Assembly (NCBI GenBank): GCA_013398955.1
Contig: VWPU01006298.1
Coordinates: forward strand, 1 to 64,000
Reading direction: 5' to 3'
Length of the DNA stretch: 64,000 nt
From: Callaeas wilsoni
Taxonomy: Eukaryota > Chordata > Aves > Passeriformes > Callaeidae
Shown here: one piece after another, positions 1 to 62,100 of the stretch
How positions within the stretch are numbered: position 1 is the first letter of the stretch
How the letters are laid out: each line of letters begins with the position of its first letter
The notes under the pieces: model-generated
What the model saw: only the letters and a program-made list of their open reading frames with translations
What the model was told of the DNA's origin: nothing
Database searches by the model: none
Position numbers and translations under genes: made by a program

Positions 1-14565
<14,565 letters not shown>

Positions 14566-14615
14566 GAACTCGTGTGGGTTTCTCAAGAACGTGGGAGCAG
14601 ACAACGTTATGATCT

Positions 14616-14621
14616 AATAAA
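14616..14621 (+). promoter_or_regulatory. MSH6: MSH6 poly(A) signal AATAAA
   Basis: Canonical hexamer 50 nt after the stop codon, followed by a T-rich stretch that can serve as the downstream element. Confidence 0.9.
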
Positions 14622-14622
14622 C

Positions 14623-14628
14623 TTTATT
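14623..14628 (-). promoter_or_regulatory. FBXO11: FBXO11 poly(A) signal (TTTATT on +, AATAAA on -)
   Basis: Canonical hexamer on the - strand, separated by one base from the MSH6 hexamer on the + strand. It is about 1.18 kb past the FBXO11 stop. Other - strand hexamers nearer the stop cannot be excluded as alternatives. Confidence 0.65.
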
Positions 14629-15811
14629 TTTTAAAAATGACCATTTTTCCATTGTCTTTCCTAGGAAATTAAACCCTTTAATTCATACCTACCCTCTACA
14701 TAATGGTTATTGAGTACTCCACAATATATTAAGTCTAGATGTTATGGTACATGCATACACTTTCAGGCTGTTGATTACCCACTGTCACCAATACACATAA
14801 ATGGAAAAAAGCTATGAAACTGTATAGGGCTGTATATATACTTGTCTCAGCTTCATTAGAGCAGGAAATTGCTGTGATTTCCAGCAGGTTATGTAAGTAA
14901 TGTCCAGACTGTTCAAAAAAAACTATGAACAGAGTAAAGTACAAGACTGTTTTGAGGAGACTTTCTACTGTGTACTTTAAAACATAGTAAAATTTCTTTC
15001 ACAAAACTTAGTTACATGGGTACTTTGTTTTATAGTGCATTATAGTCTAGGAAGTCTCATTAAAACACTCGCTTTTCTTTCTTTTGTTAGGGTGGTTTGA
15101 ATACAGACTATTGCTGGGGCAGGGGAGATTATTCTAACTTCAGAGGACACCAGAAAAATTGCTGGATATAATTTAAGATTAGTGTTTTCTCTTTCATAGA
15201 AAGAACGTACATACTGGGACATGAGTACAGTTACAGCAAGTCTAGGTGTGCTAACAAAACAGGACACATTCAAGTACAATAAGATTTTTTGCTTGAAATT
15301 AGAAACAAACTACATGAGATTAAAGCATTAAAATCATATTTCTCAATCTGAATAAATGTTAAAAAATCAAAAGAAATGCAGAAGTGCTAGCTCACATTTT
15401 TTACCATGTTACAAAAGCAATTGGTACCCATGTCCATAAAGGCAGCAACAAAGAATGCTGCTTGTCTACAGAATAGTACTACTGCAAATTGGACTGCGTT
15501 TCAATGCTACTTGTAAAAACACCAGCTCTCAGAAGTTGGTATCTGTACAAAATTGCAGCTTATTTTTCTTCACTTCTGTCCCTTCAAAGTCTTTGTTTAC
15601 ACAGTAATGCTAAAACGCCCAGTTCTGTTATCCTGAGTCAACATATTGCCACTTTCTTTTTTGGTAGGTTGAGCTCCATAGTGTCAACACCTCACACATC
15701 CGCTTTAATACAGTCTCTTTCTGCAGAAATGGGCAAGTGTAACTTCCTCCAAAAAAAAAGTTTTAATAGTTATGATATTAGAATGGCAGGACTTTCTTTC
15801 TGAAAAGGAAT
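14629..15811 (-). other. FBXO11: FBXO11 3' UTR
   Basis: AT-rich, non-coding stretch between the FBXO11 stop and the shared poly(A) element. It contains no intron signal, repeat or gene that I can support. The limits depend on the poly(A) signal chosen. Confidence 0.7.
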
Positions 15812-50913
<35,102 letters not shown>

Positions 50914-51850
50914 TTATACCTGGAAAATATTACAGAAACTTTCAGTTAAGTACGCAGTCAGAAAGGTGGGGAGGAAGTGCTAGAGAACAGAGAACTCCTA
51001 GAAAACAAAAGTCAGAACACACCCAGCATACAAAAACCCACATGAGAAGCTGAGTTCCTTCACATGTACTTTCTCCATACATACACAGCAGCTACACCAA
51101 AAGCTGCTTAAGAAAGACGTAACAACCAAAAACCCAGGCTTTTGGTTTCTATGCAAGCATTTAATTCACTATGCTAATTCAATCACCTCATTACTTCAAA
51201 TTTTTTACCTAACACTATCAGCAGAATGAGGAACACTGAAGTGTCAATTATTAACTAGATGTTATCAAGAAATCCTTTAGTAAACATAGCACTTAGTACA
51301 AAACTCAGGACTGAGTTTTCCTCAAACATTTTGGGAATACGTCAGGCCAGCACACAAAACCTTCTGTAAAATGGAGGTAGCTTAAAATATACGCATTCTC
51401 TTCACCTAAATTATACTTGGAAAAAGTAAGAGCATATTTTCTCCCTGCCCTTTAGAAAAGAAGTGCAGAAAGTGTCATGAGTATAATTTTAAATGTTTTG
51501 ATTCATCAGTTTCAATTTTCCCTGTTCATATATTTATGGAACAGTTGAAACAAGCAAGAAATAATTACTCATTGCTGCATGCCCTATAACTAACATCACA
51601 CTGTAAAGCTGAAAGAATTTTAAAAAGGCCAGAACAAAAAGCATCTAGAAAATAAAGCCAACTCCACTTAAGTAAAAGGTACACTTTCTGCAGATGCTTA
51701 ACTGTGAGAAAACAATTTTGCATTTCCTTTTCATTTTAATTGCCTTTTTCTTCTTAAACTGGGCAAATGTGATGTGAAACTAATAGCCATAAAAGCAATG
51801 TCATAGAGCCAGCAGTTTTCCTGAATATATTAAGTTGGAGAGAATAATGT

Positions 51851-51866
51851 AAAAAAAAAAAAAAAA
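51851..51866. repeat. A16 homopolymer
   Basis: Sixteen A on the + strand in FBXO11 intron 1; a simple repeat. Confidence 0.85.
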
Positions 51867-54800
51867 TTCCACAAAAATGAACGCAATATGCCACCATAAA
51901 ACTCCCCTACTCTTCCAATACTACAACAGTCTGTTTAAACCACAAAGCAATGCAATTCTTAAGTGACTCATTCGCATTTCAAAATCTTAATTTCATGATT
52001 TTCCTAAGGGTTTCTGGTTTGGAGTTTTTTGACATAAATTACAAAGCATTGTGCTTATATTGGATTATACATACCATGCAGCCTGAGCTGCTACATTGGT
52101 AAAAAAAAAACAAAAAAACAACCAAATCAAACCTCAAACTATTTTTCCCCTTCCTTAGCAGGTATTTATAAACTGCAACCTTGCCATGTACCATTAGAGA
52201 TCACAACACTGCCACAACATCCAAATAGAGAACAGAAGCTGGTGTGAAGATGAAGTTCACTGGTGACGTGTACAACTCCACACAGGCACCTCACAGCAAT
52301 AAAGAAGAGCTTCATCAGCTCCTTAATCCACCTCAAAATGAACCTGCAGGTACCTTCACGATCAGCCCTCAGCCAGCCCAGCAGCTGGTCCAGCTCAGCA
52401 CAGCCACAAGACCATGTAACTGGGAAGAACCAAAAACGCTTTTGCAGCAACAGCACGTTTTTAAGGACGGAAGTGAACTGTTAAATTTCTATCAAGACCC
52501 ACAACTTTTTAAGAGAGCCACCTCCAAAACTTCAGCTAGAAGCTGGCTCACACTCCCCGTCTGCTGCTTACCAGGCACACCTCGCATCTGACCACTTCAC
52601 TGCCTAGGATGGGTAAGAATTTATGAATTATGCAAAAAGCCTAAAGAACACTGATAGATGAACTGCAGTGAATTTTCCTGTGAAGGCGTGTCTGGCCCAG
52701 CATGGGGATCACTGCCTGTGGGAGGTCAGTGACCTCAGAACAGACTCAGCGCATACTCATGGTTCAGTCACTTGGTTTTACTCATTTCTTTGCATCTCTG
52801 ATCGAAAACATCCTCCCAATTTAACAACGTAGGTAGAAGACAGAAGCTGCTACAGGAGAGCTCCCAGCCTTCCCTGGCACACCAGAGCAGAAAAGGAGCC
52901 ATGGGTGTGAAAAATAAATTCCTCCTGCCAGGAGGAATTCAGGCACCACCACCAGCCCCAAGGCTCCCCACAGCAAAACACCCAAAGGTACTCAGACACT
53001 GCAGCAGGGATGGATTTTGCAGCCCTTGTTTCTATTTTAGATTTGATACAGTAACTATGATTACTGCTGCTAATATCCCCCAGAAGCTACCTGGGGACTT
53101 TGAGCGTGGTGTCTCAAGCTCCCACTGCCCCCCTATTTTGCATTGAAGACACCAGATGACTGTCAGAACAGCTGGGTTTTTCCCCCTGTTCTGGATGGTC
53201 GCTACAACAGTTCAAAACTGCCATGTGAAACACAGGAACAGCATAATAAGCAAAGATAACAGAAAAAAAATTCTGAAAGCAAAGCAGAGAATTTTGATCT
53301 CTCAGTCGGCAATGAAAAGGGCATGGATAAACCCCAATGAGGTCTTCAGAAGAACACCCATGGAGGCCACAGAGAACAAAACACATTACTGCTGGAAAGA
53401 GACGGCAGAAGCCTGTGGGGGAAACTGGAAGGAAAGGTCAGTTTGGCTGAAACACTGCAGGACTGGCTAAGCAGAAGAGAAATATATTCATTTTCTTGCA
53501 GTGTGCTTAGGAAAATGGCAGGAAAATCCCACTCAAAGATCACTTTTCTAGCACAGATGACATTAAGGGATATGCATACATTCACAGCAGGTATCAGAAG
53601 AATTAAAACTTTCCTTTTTCCATCTGAACAGCAAGGAAAAGGAGGGAAGGGTACCATGACGTCTCGCACCAGCAGTTTTTGCCACACTTCTGAGGGGCTT
53701 CTGCACAGATTTCTGACACTTCAGGAATAACAACTGATCCTGTTTTTCCAGATGCAGCCTGTGTAGTTACTGCCAAGCCAAACAGTACCAGGAAACCTGA
53801 AGGTCTTGAGTTATCTCTTGCAGCAGTAGCCTTGGTGCCTGGTTTTAGCCTTCCAGATGCTCCCTGTAAGCCCTGAACAGACTAAAGCAGCTGCACTGGG
53901 AGCCTTCAGAGAGATGCTGCTCACCAAGTAATACTTCTTCAACACAGCACATGGCCCTTCCCTGAGCAAGAAAACTCTTAAAACAGACTCCAAGAGCTCT
54001 GTTTTGAAAATCCTTCCCTAAAAAACACTTAAACACAAACTTGCTTTAGAGTAGAAATATCTGTTTTAAAATACAGAAGCTCAGTGCCTCTAAAATATTT
54101 TGAAAAACCCTATTTTAAAATGTAATACTATCAGGCAATAACATACATAAAAAGCATTATAATCACATTTGTTGATGATAGAAGCATAAAAGTCAATAAA
54201 CAAATTTGGAAGAGTGTGTGTATAATATTAATATCATCATACAAACACCTGCTGAAATGACTGCCAGATGCTGTCACAGTTTTAACCAAGTCAATATGTT
54301 TGCAGTTTTTAAGAGATTAAATCAGGCTGAGTCTGCCCTCAAATAAAAATATTTACCCGAATATTTTACAGCAATTACATTGTATAGCAAGGTAAAATAA
54401 TTTCAAATAAAATCATGTTTCTGAACTTTGTGACACTGACAGGTCAAAAAACCTAAATTTAAATTAAGAATTATCTCTTCTGATAGTTCAAAATGACTCA
54501 CGAACCTGAACTGTAACACTATAAGCTTTAAGACCCACAAAAGACCTAAAATGACAAATGCTTACAGGAGGAAAAGAAGAAGAAAAATCTGCCATTCAGG
54601 CAACTGCTGTCAAGACTGCTTTGTATTTCCACAGATGCTGTGGAAGTGAGTACATTAAAATAAAGAAAAAATAAAATTACACAATTGACTTATTTTGTTT
54701 CATGAAGACGTTAAGTTACAGAGAAGTGACAAAATGTTGTCAAGAGCTATTTATTAAAAAATATACACACCTAGGTCACTTCTAGAGAAAGTTTATCATG

Positions 54801-57800
54801 TCCACAACATCTTTTCCAAAACATGTGCATGTGGTTTCATTTCTACCTTATGTGTTCAGATAATATTTCCAAAAAGCATCTTAAATATGAATGACAACTG
54901 TAAGGCTGATAAATTCTTTAAAATAGAAAGAAAAAAAGCTTTAAATCCCCCCAAAAGACTCATCATAAAAAAGAAGAAGGGGGGATAGGGTCCCAAGGGA
55001 GGCAGCTCACACAGGAATCTGTAGGGCTTGATCACTTAAGTTTTTACTCTTCATCATCACATTTTTGTGCTGGTTTTCTCTCCCTTCCCTAGATGGGGCA
55101 GGAGGAGCAAAACAAACCAAACAAAAAGATTTGTAGCCAAGAGAAGCAGAGTCCTGGGGGTGGCAGATATTTCCAAACAGACACAGCATTGAAATTGCCC
55201 CTGCAGGCTGGGGGAAGGAAGCAGTGAGAAACGTAACCAACCGGTTTTAAGACAGGAAAATCCGTATCAAATTGAGAGTAGACCTAGAAGAGCAGCTCTG
55301 AAAAATAAAGTTAATCCATACTGAACCTATCTGAATGAAGCCATGATTCATCTTGCGTATCAAACAAATTTTAACAGGAAGCGTTGACTACACAGTGTTT
55401 TAAGTACAATCAGTACAACTTCAGAATGAAATAATGAACTATTAAAACAAAAATATCCCAACAGTGTCCATCTTCATAACTAGAAGAAAACACGAGTTAA
55501 GCAACTAAAATGTTAACTGACACCGCTCACTTGCTCTGGATTGAGCACATCTTGCCATAAATCTGGAAAACCTATATCAAGCATCCTGCCAGCCTGTGAG
55601 AAGAGAGCACCAACCACTTGGTTGGATCCACTTCTGGATTAGCTCAAAATTGTAACAGAGAAGAGAGGATGACACAAGTTCAAGGGAGCAGAGAGGAAGG
55701 TACCCCCAAGAGAGCTAACAATGAAGGTAAATAACTTACAGAACAGAAATACAAGGCACTTCTGTATTTGCACTTACAGCAATATCTCTGCAACAAACTG
55801 CCGACCCAAAAAACAAGCAGAACACACCCACCCACCATTTTTCTTTAAGGAGCAAGTCTCTGGGAGTGAGCTGTTAAATAAATGCATGTATCAGTAGCGT
55901 GACTGACACTCATCCTGTGTCCTTGAAAACATTCCTAACAAGTGGCTGACACTTGAAAGCAGATACAGTACCAAAACATGAAAGATACTGAATATAGAAA
56001 TTGCACATACTACTCTGTATCTCAGAGCAAAGGTTTCTCACACCAGTAGAGGCTTTCCTGTTGATCCCAGGTAGCATTTAAGGGTTAGTTTAAATTATGG
56101 ATGGCTTAAGGTTGCCTTTGAAATGAAGACTATTTTCTTTTGAGAGCTGAGGACCTCTCTGAAAAGAAGAAACACTAGCTAGGAATGCCACAACCAAAAA
56201 AACATGTGGACCTCCAGAAGCCCCCACCCAAAGCAAACAAAACCCTTACAAAACTGAAAGAGATGACATGCAAAGTTCACTGAGCTCAGATCCAACATGT
56301 CCTAAAGGCAGGAGCATTGCGGTGGTCCTTTGCAGTCCAATTCCACTTCACTTTTTCCAAGTGGACTTGGAAAAAAAAAAAAAGTCCATAAGAAACAAGA
56401 GGCATGTATACAGCTACTCCGTTTTATGTTTAACGTTAAAAACATGGTATTAAAATAAGAAGTAGCTGCAATATCATTTGCTACCAACATAAAATACTTT
56501 AAATAAATACTGTGATATATTTCAGTTACTATGAAAGAAACCCTGCAGTATTTTTCAAGCATTGTCCAGAGCAGCTCAGCTCACAGAAAGGTAAAATCTA
56601 AAAGGTAGTAATTTCGTAAGGTTCTGATGGCACTGGTCAACGAGAAGGATTAACCTCTGGAGACAAAGCTGTTTGGAACTGGAAGAGACCCTGAAAGAAA
56701 AAGATTCTGAGTCAGAACTGCTACTCAGAGGAGCAGGCTCTCAGATTGGAAATGGGACAGACCTAACATTAAAAATGTATGCTTTCTTAAAGACTACAGA
56801 AAGATCAGACTTCCTGAACGCCATATGGAATAAAGAGATTCTGCCTTCTGGGAAGCAACAACCAGACACAATAACCATTACTGACTACTAGAATATTTTA
56901 AATATACATACAATTTCTTACTGACATTAAACCAAAGATATACGACAATATGCAAGCACACTGCAGCTTGTAATAGCTTATTTGATAAACAAAAATTGTG
57001 TGGAATACCTTGAAATTTTCCTGTATGAAAGTTATTTCTTAAATTGAAAGACAGGAAAAATATTATGCTTAAGCTATAAGTCACAGTACTTGTGTAGAGT
57101 AGAATTTAAGAAACACACACATACCACACCACCTTCCACCCAAACAGCATCTTTTTTGCATTTACATTTTAAGCTTTTAAACATCAATACCCAAATAAGA
57201 CATCCTATTACTCTCTCTGGAAATAGGTCGTGCAGTCATGATGGCCTAAAAAGAGTAAGAATAGATCAGATGCTCAAACTCTATCTGCATTTATCCAGAA
57301 GCTCATGTTAATTTTACAGCATATTTAGAAGTATTTTCTACAAGAAGAAAAGCATACTGCTAGCTACATAGACAGTTTCTTAAAGCTGAGATTATTTCTT
57401 AGTGCTATTCTTAGAGAAAAGTTAATTTCCATGAGATCCTAAGAACCGGACCTTTTCTCCTGCTCAGGACATTGTGAAGCCCACTACAACAATCTTCACA
57501 CAGGTCACTCAAACCAGACAGAGAGACGACACTCCCTCAAAGGTCTGCTAGGTCAGCTGGCACCCCCAAAATGCTGCACAGGAAAACATGGCTTATACAG
57601 CAAGGCAAAAACTTAAGTTCTTAGAGCTGGCACAAAACAGACTAATAGAAAAGGAGACAACTGGGAAAGATAAACTGGCTGCAAGCCCAAACCTTGTCCT
57701 CATCTCTATTTCTTTAAAAATTATCAACAGTCACAAACAGCTATTCACATCTTTACACTTCACTCCCTGCAGAGCTCACAGCCCAAAACCACCTAGCACA

Positions 57801-58029
57801 AAAAAAGTGTGTGAACACTAGTTTAAAAACCCTCCAGCTACTATGAAGAATATATTCCTTTTCAGAAGCCAGGAGCAAAAAGTGATAACTAGGATATGAT
57901 GAAAAATTCTGGTTTCTTTCCACAACCATGCCCCTAAAACAGCTATTTGACATCAGGTTAAAGACTGAATTTCTAAAACAAAAAAATCATTACCATGCAC
58001 ATTTTTATTAGACATACAGATTAATTGTG

Positions 58030-58158
58030 CAAGTACCTGCGTACTTGAGCTACTTGTTAAATAACTTCCCTCTCTAATAACATTTTAGAGAGGGAAGAAA
58101 AAGATCTTTTTCTTAGAACAAGCAGCTCTAATGATCAGTCCTAGCATGTAGGACTGAT
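58030..58158. repeat. Cluster of four perfect inverted repeats with an enclosing stem
   Basis: Arms, all perfect: 58030-58036 with 58041-58047 (7 bp, 4-nt loop); 58065-58077 with 58085-58097 (13 bp, 7-nt loop taacatt); 58095-58114, a 20-bp self-complementary palindrome centred on gatc; and 58134-58143 with 58149-58158 (10 bp, 5-nt loop gcatg). The second and third are enclosed by 58047-58058 with 58117-58128 (12 bp, one mismatch). Not a tRNA, CRISPR or known terminator form. Confidence 0.9.
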
Positions 58159-59054
58159 AAGCTAGAATTAGAAGACTGATTTTTTTTTTCCGGTATTTTT
58201 TAAAAATTATGTTGTTTTCCCAAACTGAAGATAACTGTATTAAAGCATAATCTGTAACATTTAGCAAAGTAATAAACAGCTCTCCAGGTGGCTGCCGTGC
58301 AAGTATTAAGGGAACTTCCCTCCCTGCTTAATAGGCAGCTTGACTTCTGCTCTGACAAGCTTTCATTGAGAAGGGACAAGGAATCCTTTCTGGGTGCATT
58401 CCTTATTAAGAAAGCAATACTCTCAAAGCTGTGGCCTTGCTGCATGGTTCCTTGATGCTACAGTGAAAAAGCTGACCAAGTAGATTTTAAGGTTCAGAAA
58501 TACAGTGTTAAGAACCTTTCATTGTTACATTTCTGAATGATACTAAATAAAATAGACTATTACTTCAAGCTGATTTTTTTTTTTTGGTCTATTGTGACTA
58601 CTATACTCAAGATTCCAAGTAGGACCAATTAAAATTTCTACCTGGCCGTATTGCTTCATTTGTTAGGGCAGTCAGATTACCAGTCTCAAAGGTCATCTCC
58701 CTCTCTGGCTGAAGTACAGCAACCTCCATCTCATTAGAAAAGCACAGCCACTGAGAACAATAAACACACACTGAAACAGGTTCAAGTACTGCCACTTTAT
58801 TCTGACCGGAAAGATGTTTCTGATCAATCCTCATACTTCAGTTTCAGGCAGTATTTCAAGGTGCCTGAACAAAGAGGTGAGAATGGAACCCTGTGACTAC
58901 ACCCTTGGGGCCTACAAAAAAAATCTCAAAATCCCATTTTACCAGGAAGTAAAGTGTCTCTCAGACACGAAGGAATTATAGATTCTCCAACAGCAACGCC
59001 AAAGCCACCAGAACATGTGAACACAGGAATTGTGGAATCAGACACTGGCACTTT

Positions 59055-59120
59055 AAAAAAAAAAAAAAAAAAAAGCAAATACAACCACCACCAAAACAAA
59101 CAACCAACCAAATAAACAAA
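59055..59120. repeat. A20 run followed by CAA/CCAA-rich low-complexity tract
   Basis: A20 at 59055-59074, then about 45 bases of caacc/aaac variants. Simple sequence; no retrocopy is visible beside it. Confidence 0.85.
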
Positions 59121-62100
59121 CCATCAAAAAAATATATTAACAAACCCAGAGAGCTCACTTCCATGAACAATTAATGTCAGTCAAATGGCTGGACGTTAAC
59201 AGGGTGAAAACCAGCCTCCAAAACTCAGGAGAGAAATGTTCTAACTAGCATATGTAAAATTAATAAGAGATACTTATTTGTGAGGACAGATTATTTCTAA
59301 TAACCAGAGAGTAGCTGAACTATGAAGCAGAAACCTTACCTTCTTTAATTAGACTAAGTGTGGATATTCTTGATACCAATAACTCCAGCAAAATAATTAG
59401 AAGTTTGTGGTTTCCTCTTTGTATTAACTTCTGGCAACAATCATTTTCAGCCTCACCTCCTTTAGCACTGCTGAACTGAAGAAAGAGCATGACACTATTC
59501 ACTTCTTCTCTAGTTGAGTTCCTGACATCTTTGAAAAAATTTGGGGCAAACCCACAGCATAGGAATGAGTAAATTCAATGAGAATGCAGAGATTTCACTT
59601 AACGCATCCACAACTTACACTTTGTGTTTTCTACAGTCCATAACTGATCCATTTGCAGAAATTTTCTGCCATCCATGGGAAACCAAGAAAAACATGGCTC
59701 CCTTTGAAAGAGAAATAAAACAATCCACAAGTCTCATGAATTAACACTATTGCAGCTATTGAAGCATAACCCCTGTAAAACATCACCTCACGGCACAATC
59801 ATTTCACCCAATTTTCAGGAAATGAAAGCCTCCCACAGATTTCACTGTCATGAGCCACATCTGCAGAATACTGTTGTAACACAGGCAGAAAAAAAAAACG
59901 TATCTCCTGCTACTAAGTGTAGTAGCAGATTTGGAGATATTTGCCATGCAAAGCCATCTGCCTTCTGTGGACTCTCCATCAGAAGTGACTGACATCTATC
60001 AATACATTGGCCCAGCTGAAACCTCATTATGTCAAAGAGCAGTTTTGATGAACCTTAGGAAATTCCTGGTTTAGTGTCACAAAATTAGAAGAGCTTCTGA
60101 AATGCCTAGCATGACAAGGAAAGGCAGTCATGGATCTGTCTTGCAGTGGTGAAAAAGCTAAGGAAAAAAACAACCAAGATGAAAGGCCAGACAGTTCTTT
60201 TTGTGTGCTGGGTTCCAAGGGGTATAGTCAGTATTATTTCCTCTAAGAAAGAAGCAAGAGGAGGAAAATTACATTAATAGTACTTTACAGCTTACTGGGT
60301 TCTGCTGTCTTTCTTCCCTTCTGTACCAAGCAAAGTTTCCAAGCTGACCATTACTCTATGAAGCAGTAGAGAAACACCCAACAGTTCAGAGGAAAAAATA
60401 CGGACCTTGTAACCTTAAATAGCTGGGAGGAAAAAACACCTTGTGCTAATACTCCTCACAATTTTGGATGTTTAAGAGCATGTCTCCAGAAAAAGACAAC
60501 TGTGCAAACTGCAAAAGGAAAGAAATATTAATTCTGCTACCTTTTTTGGCCATTTCCCCTTACAATTACAATGATATTAAACAAGCACACTGCTTTCTCC
60601 TGCTGCCCTAGTACTACAATCAACACACACACAGAATTTCAAATGTTACAGATGAAATGAAAAATCCAAACAAAACCCAAAGAAACTCCAGCACATACAT
60701 CCCCCAAAGAAACTGAAAAACCACTATAAGAACAACATAACTAACAACTAATACTGAAAACTTAAATACATTAGACTAGAGAGGAAAAAAACAATTTAAA
60801 AAAATCCTTAGTTCCTGCCAAATTATTTTTCTTTTATTCACCAATGAGACCCCCATTACAGTTATTTTTAACCTTTCAAGCAAGGCTATTTAATGAAAAT
60901 AATACATATATGTGTGTTATTATGCCAGAAACATGCACACATAAAAAAAGGAAAGCAAGCATTCTTTATCCTTGAATTAGTCAAATATGTTGTATCTAAT
61001 ATATGTCATAGTAAGGATGAATTTTACAAGCCTAACTGTGGCAAGGTTTACACGCAGTCAGACTTATCTGATCCTTACTTTGAAAACTTCTCAGTGACTG
61101 TTCCTATTATTCTATTCCTTAAATTACCAACTCCAAGGTGCCTGTCAAGAGCAGGAAAGCATGGTTCTGTTTAGCTTCAGGGAAATAACTGAGAAATCCA
61201 CGGTGTGGAACCATAGCAAATGCCAAATATCATCGGGGTGCAAGAGGGAAATACTTATTTGCCAGCATATATGTTATTAAGATGGGTTAAGAAATCTGTC
61301 ATCAAACTATAAAACACCACTGCAGTAGTCAACATCTGATTCAAAACTAAATTTGTTAAGAGCTAGAGTAAAAATAAAAAACTGCTGACAACACCAAATA
61401 CTGTAGGACTAAGGGCCTACCTAAAACCAAGCTGCTTTGAGAAAAAGTAAATCCTACACAAAGAACAACCATCAACATTCAAACCCTCTACCCTGGGAGA
61501 TAAAGACTAAATAGCTTTTCTACCAAGTTTCACAGTATTAATACATGATTTAAATACAAATTGGAAGAACAGGATCATCTGTTTTCCACTGCCAACATGC
61601 ATTGCAAAACAAACATGAGGAAAGCTGGACAGAAGGTTTTGTATTATATATTCAAGGAAACTGCAGCACAGGGAGGACACTCTGTTCTTCCTTGCCCTGT
61701 AGACTAAGGATCTCCTAAGCACCCCAATCCAGAAGTTACTGCTCTTGGGTATCTGGAGAGAAAAAAAATAATAAAATTACATCTTGATTTTATTAGAAAA
61801 CCAAATGGCATAGGTTTGATATATTATTCAAGTTTTGATCTTTGTTTTCATTTTCTCTGCCTCTAAATAGAACTTTTTTTAAACCAGGTTTATTTTTACA
61901 GACACACATTTCTTTTTTCAAACCTAAACACTGTGTGAGTTCTGTACACAGTAAGTTATCCAGCCCATTCCACAGCACTGCATAACCAACCAACCCACAA
62001 CACTCAGCTGGTTTTAACTCTCCTGTTTTCAACTGCAAGGAAAACAGGCTGTCAGATGCTGACTGATGATGTATTTTTGCCATTAAAAGCAGTATCATGC

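Larger units (their letters stand above)
14566..14640 (+). other. MSH6: MSH6 3' UTR (short)
   Basis: From the stop to the poly(A) signal is only 50 nt. The cleavage site is not visible in sequence; 10-30 nt past the signal would put it near 14632-14652. The segment around gttatgatctaataaac closely resembles the end of human MSH6 as I remember it. Confidence 0.7.

Noticed and set aside
52166..53730. Several 90-115-codon open frames on both strands in FBXO11 intron 1
   Set aside because: No family motifs, no paired splice sites, and overlapping frames on opposite strands typical of chance.
55007..55240. A 77-codon - strand frame as a missing FBXO11 first exon
   Set aside because: It lacks the GC-rich, Gln/Pro-rich character of exon 1, and does not end in a donor preceded by the G that exon 2 needs.
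58030..58158. The hairpin cluster as a tRNA or CRISPR array
   Set aside because: Stem lengths and loops do not fit a tRNA cloverleaf, and there are no equal direct repeats with spacers.
59055..59120. A20 plus CAA-rich sequence as a SINE tail
   Set aside because: No tRNA-like head or A/B box promoter is found within a few hundred bases on either side.
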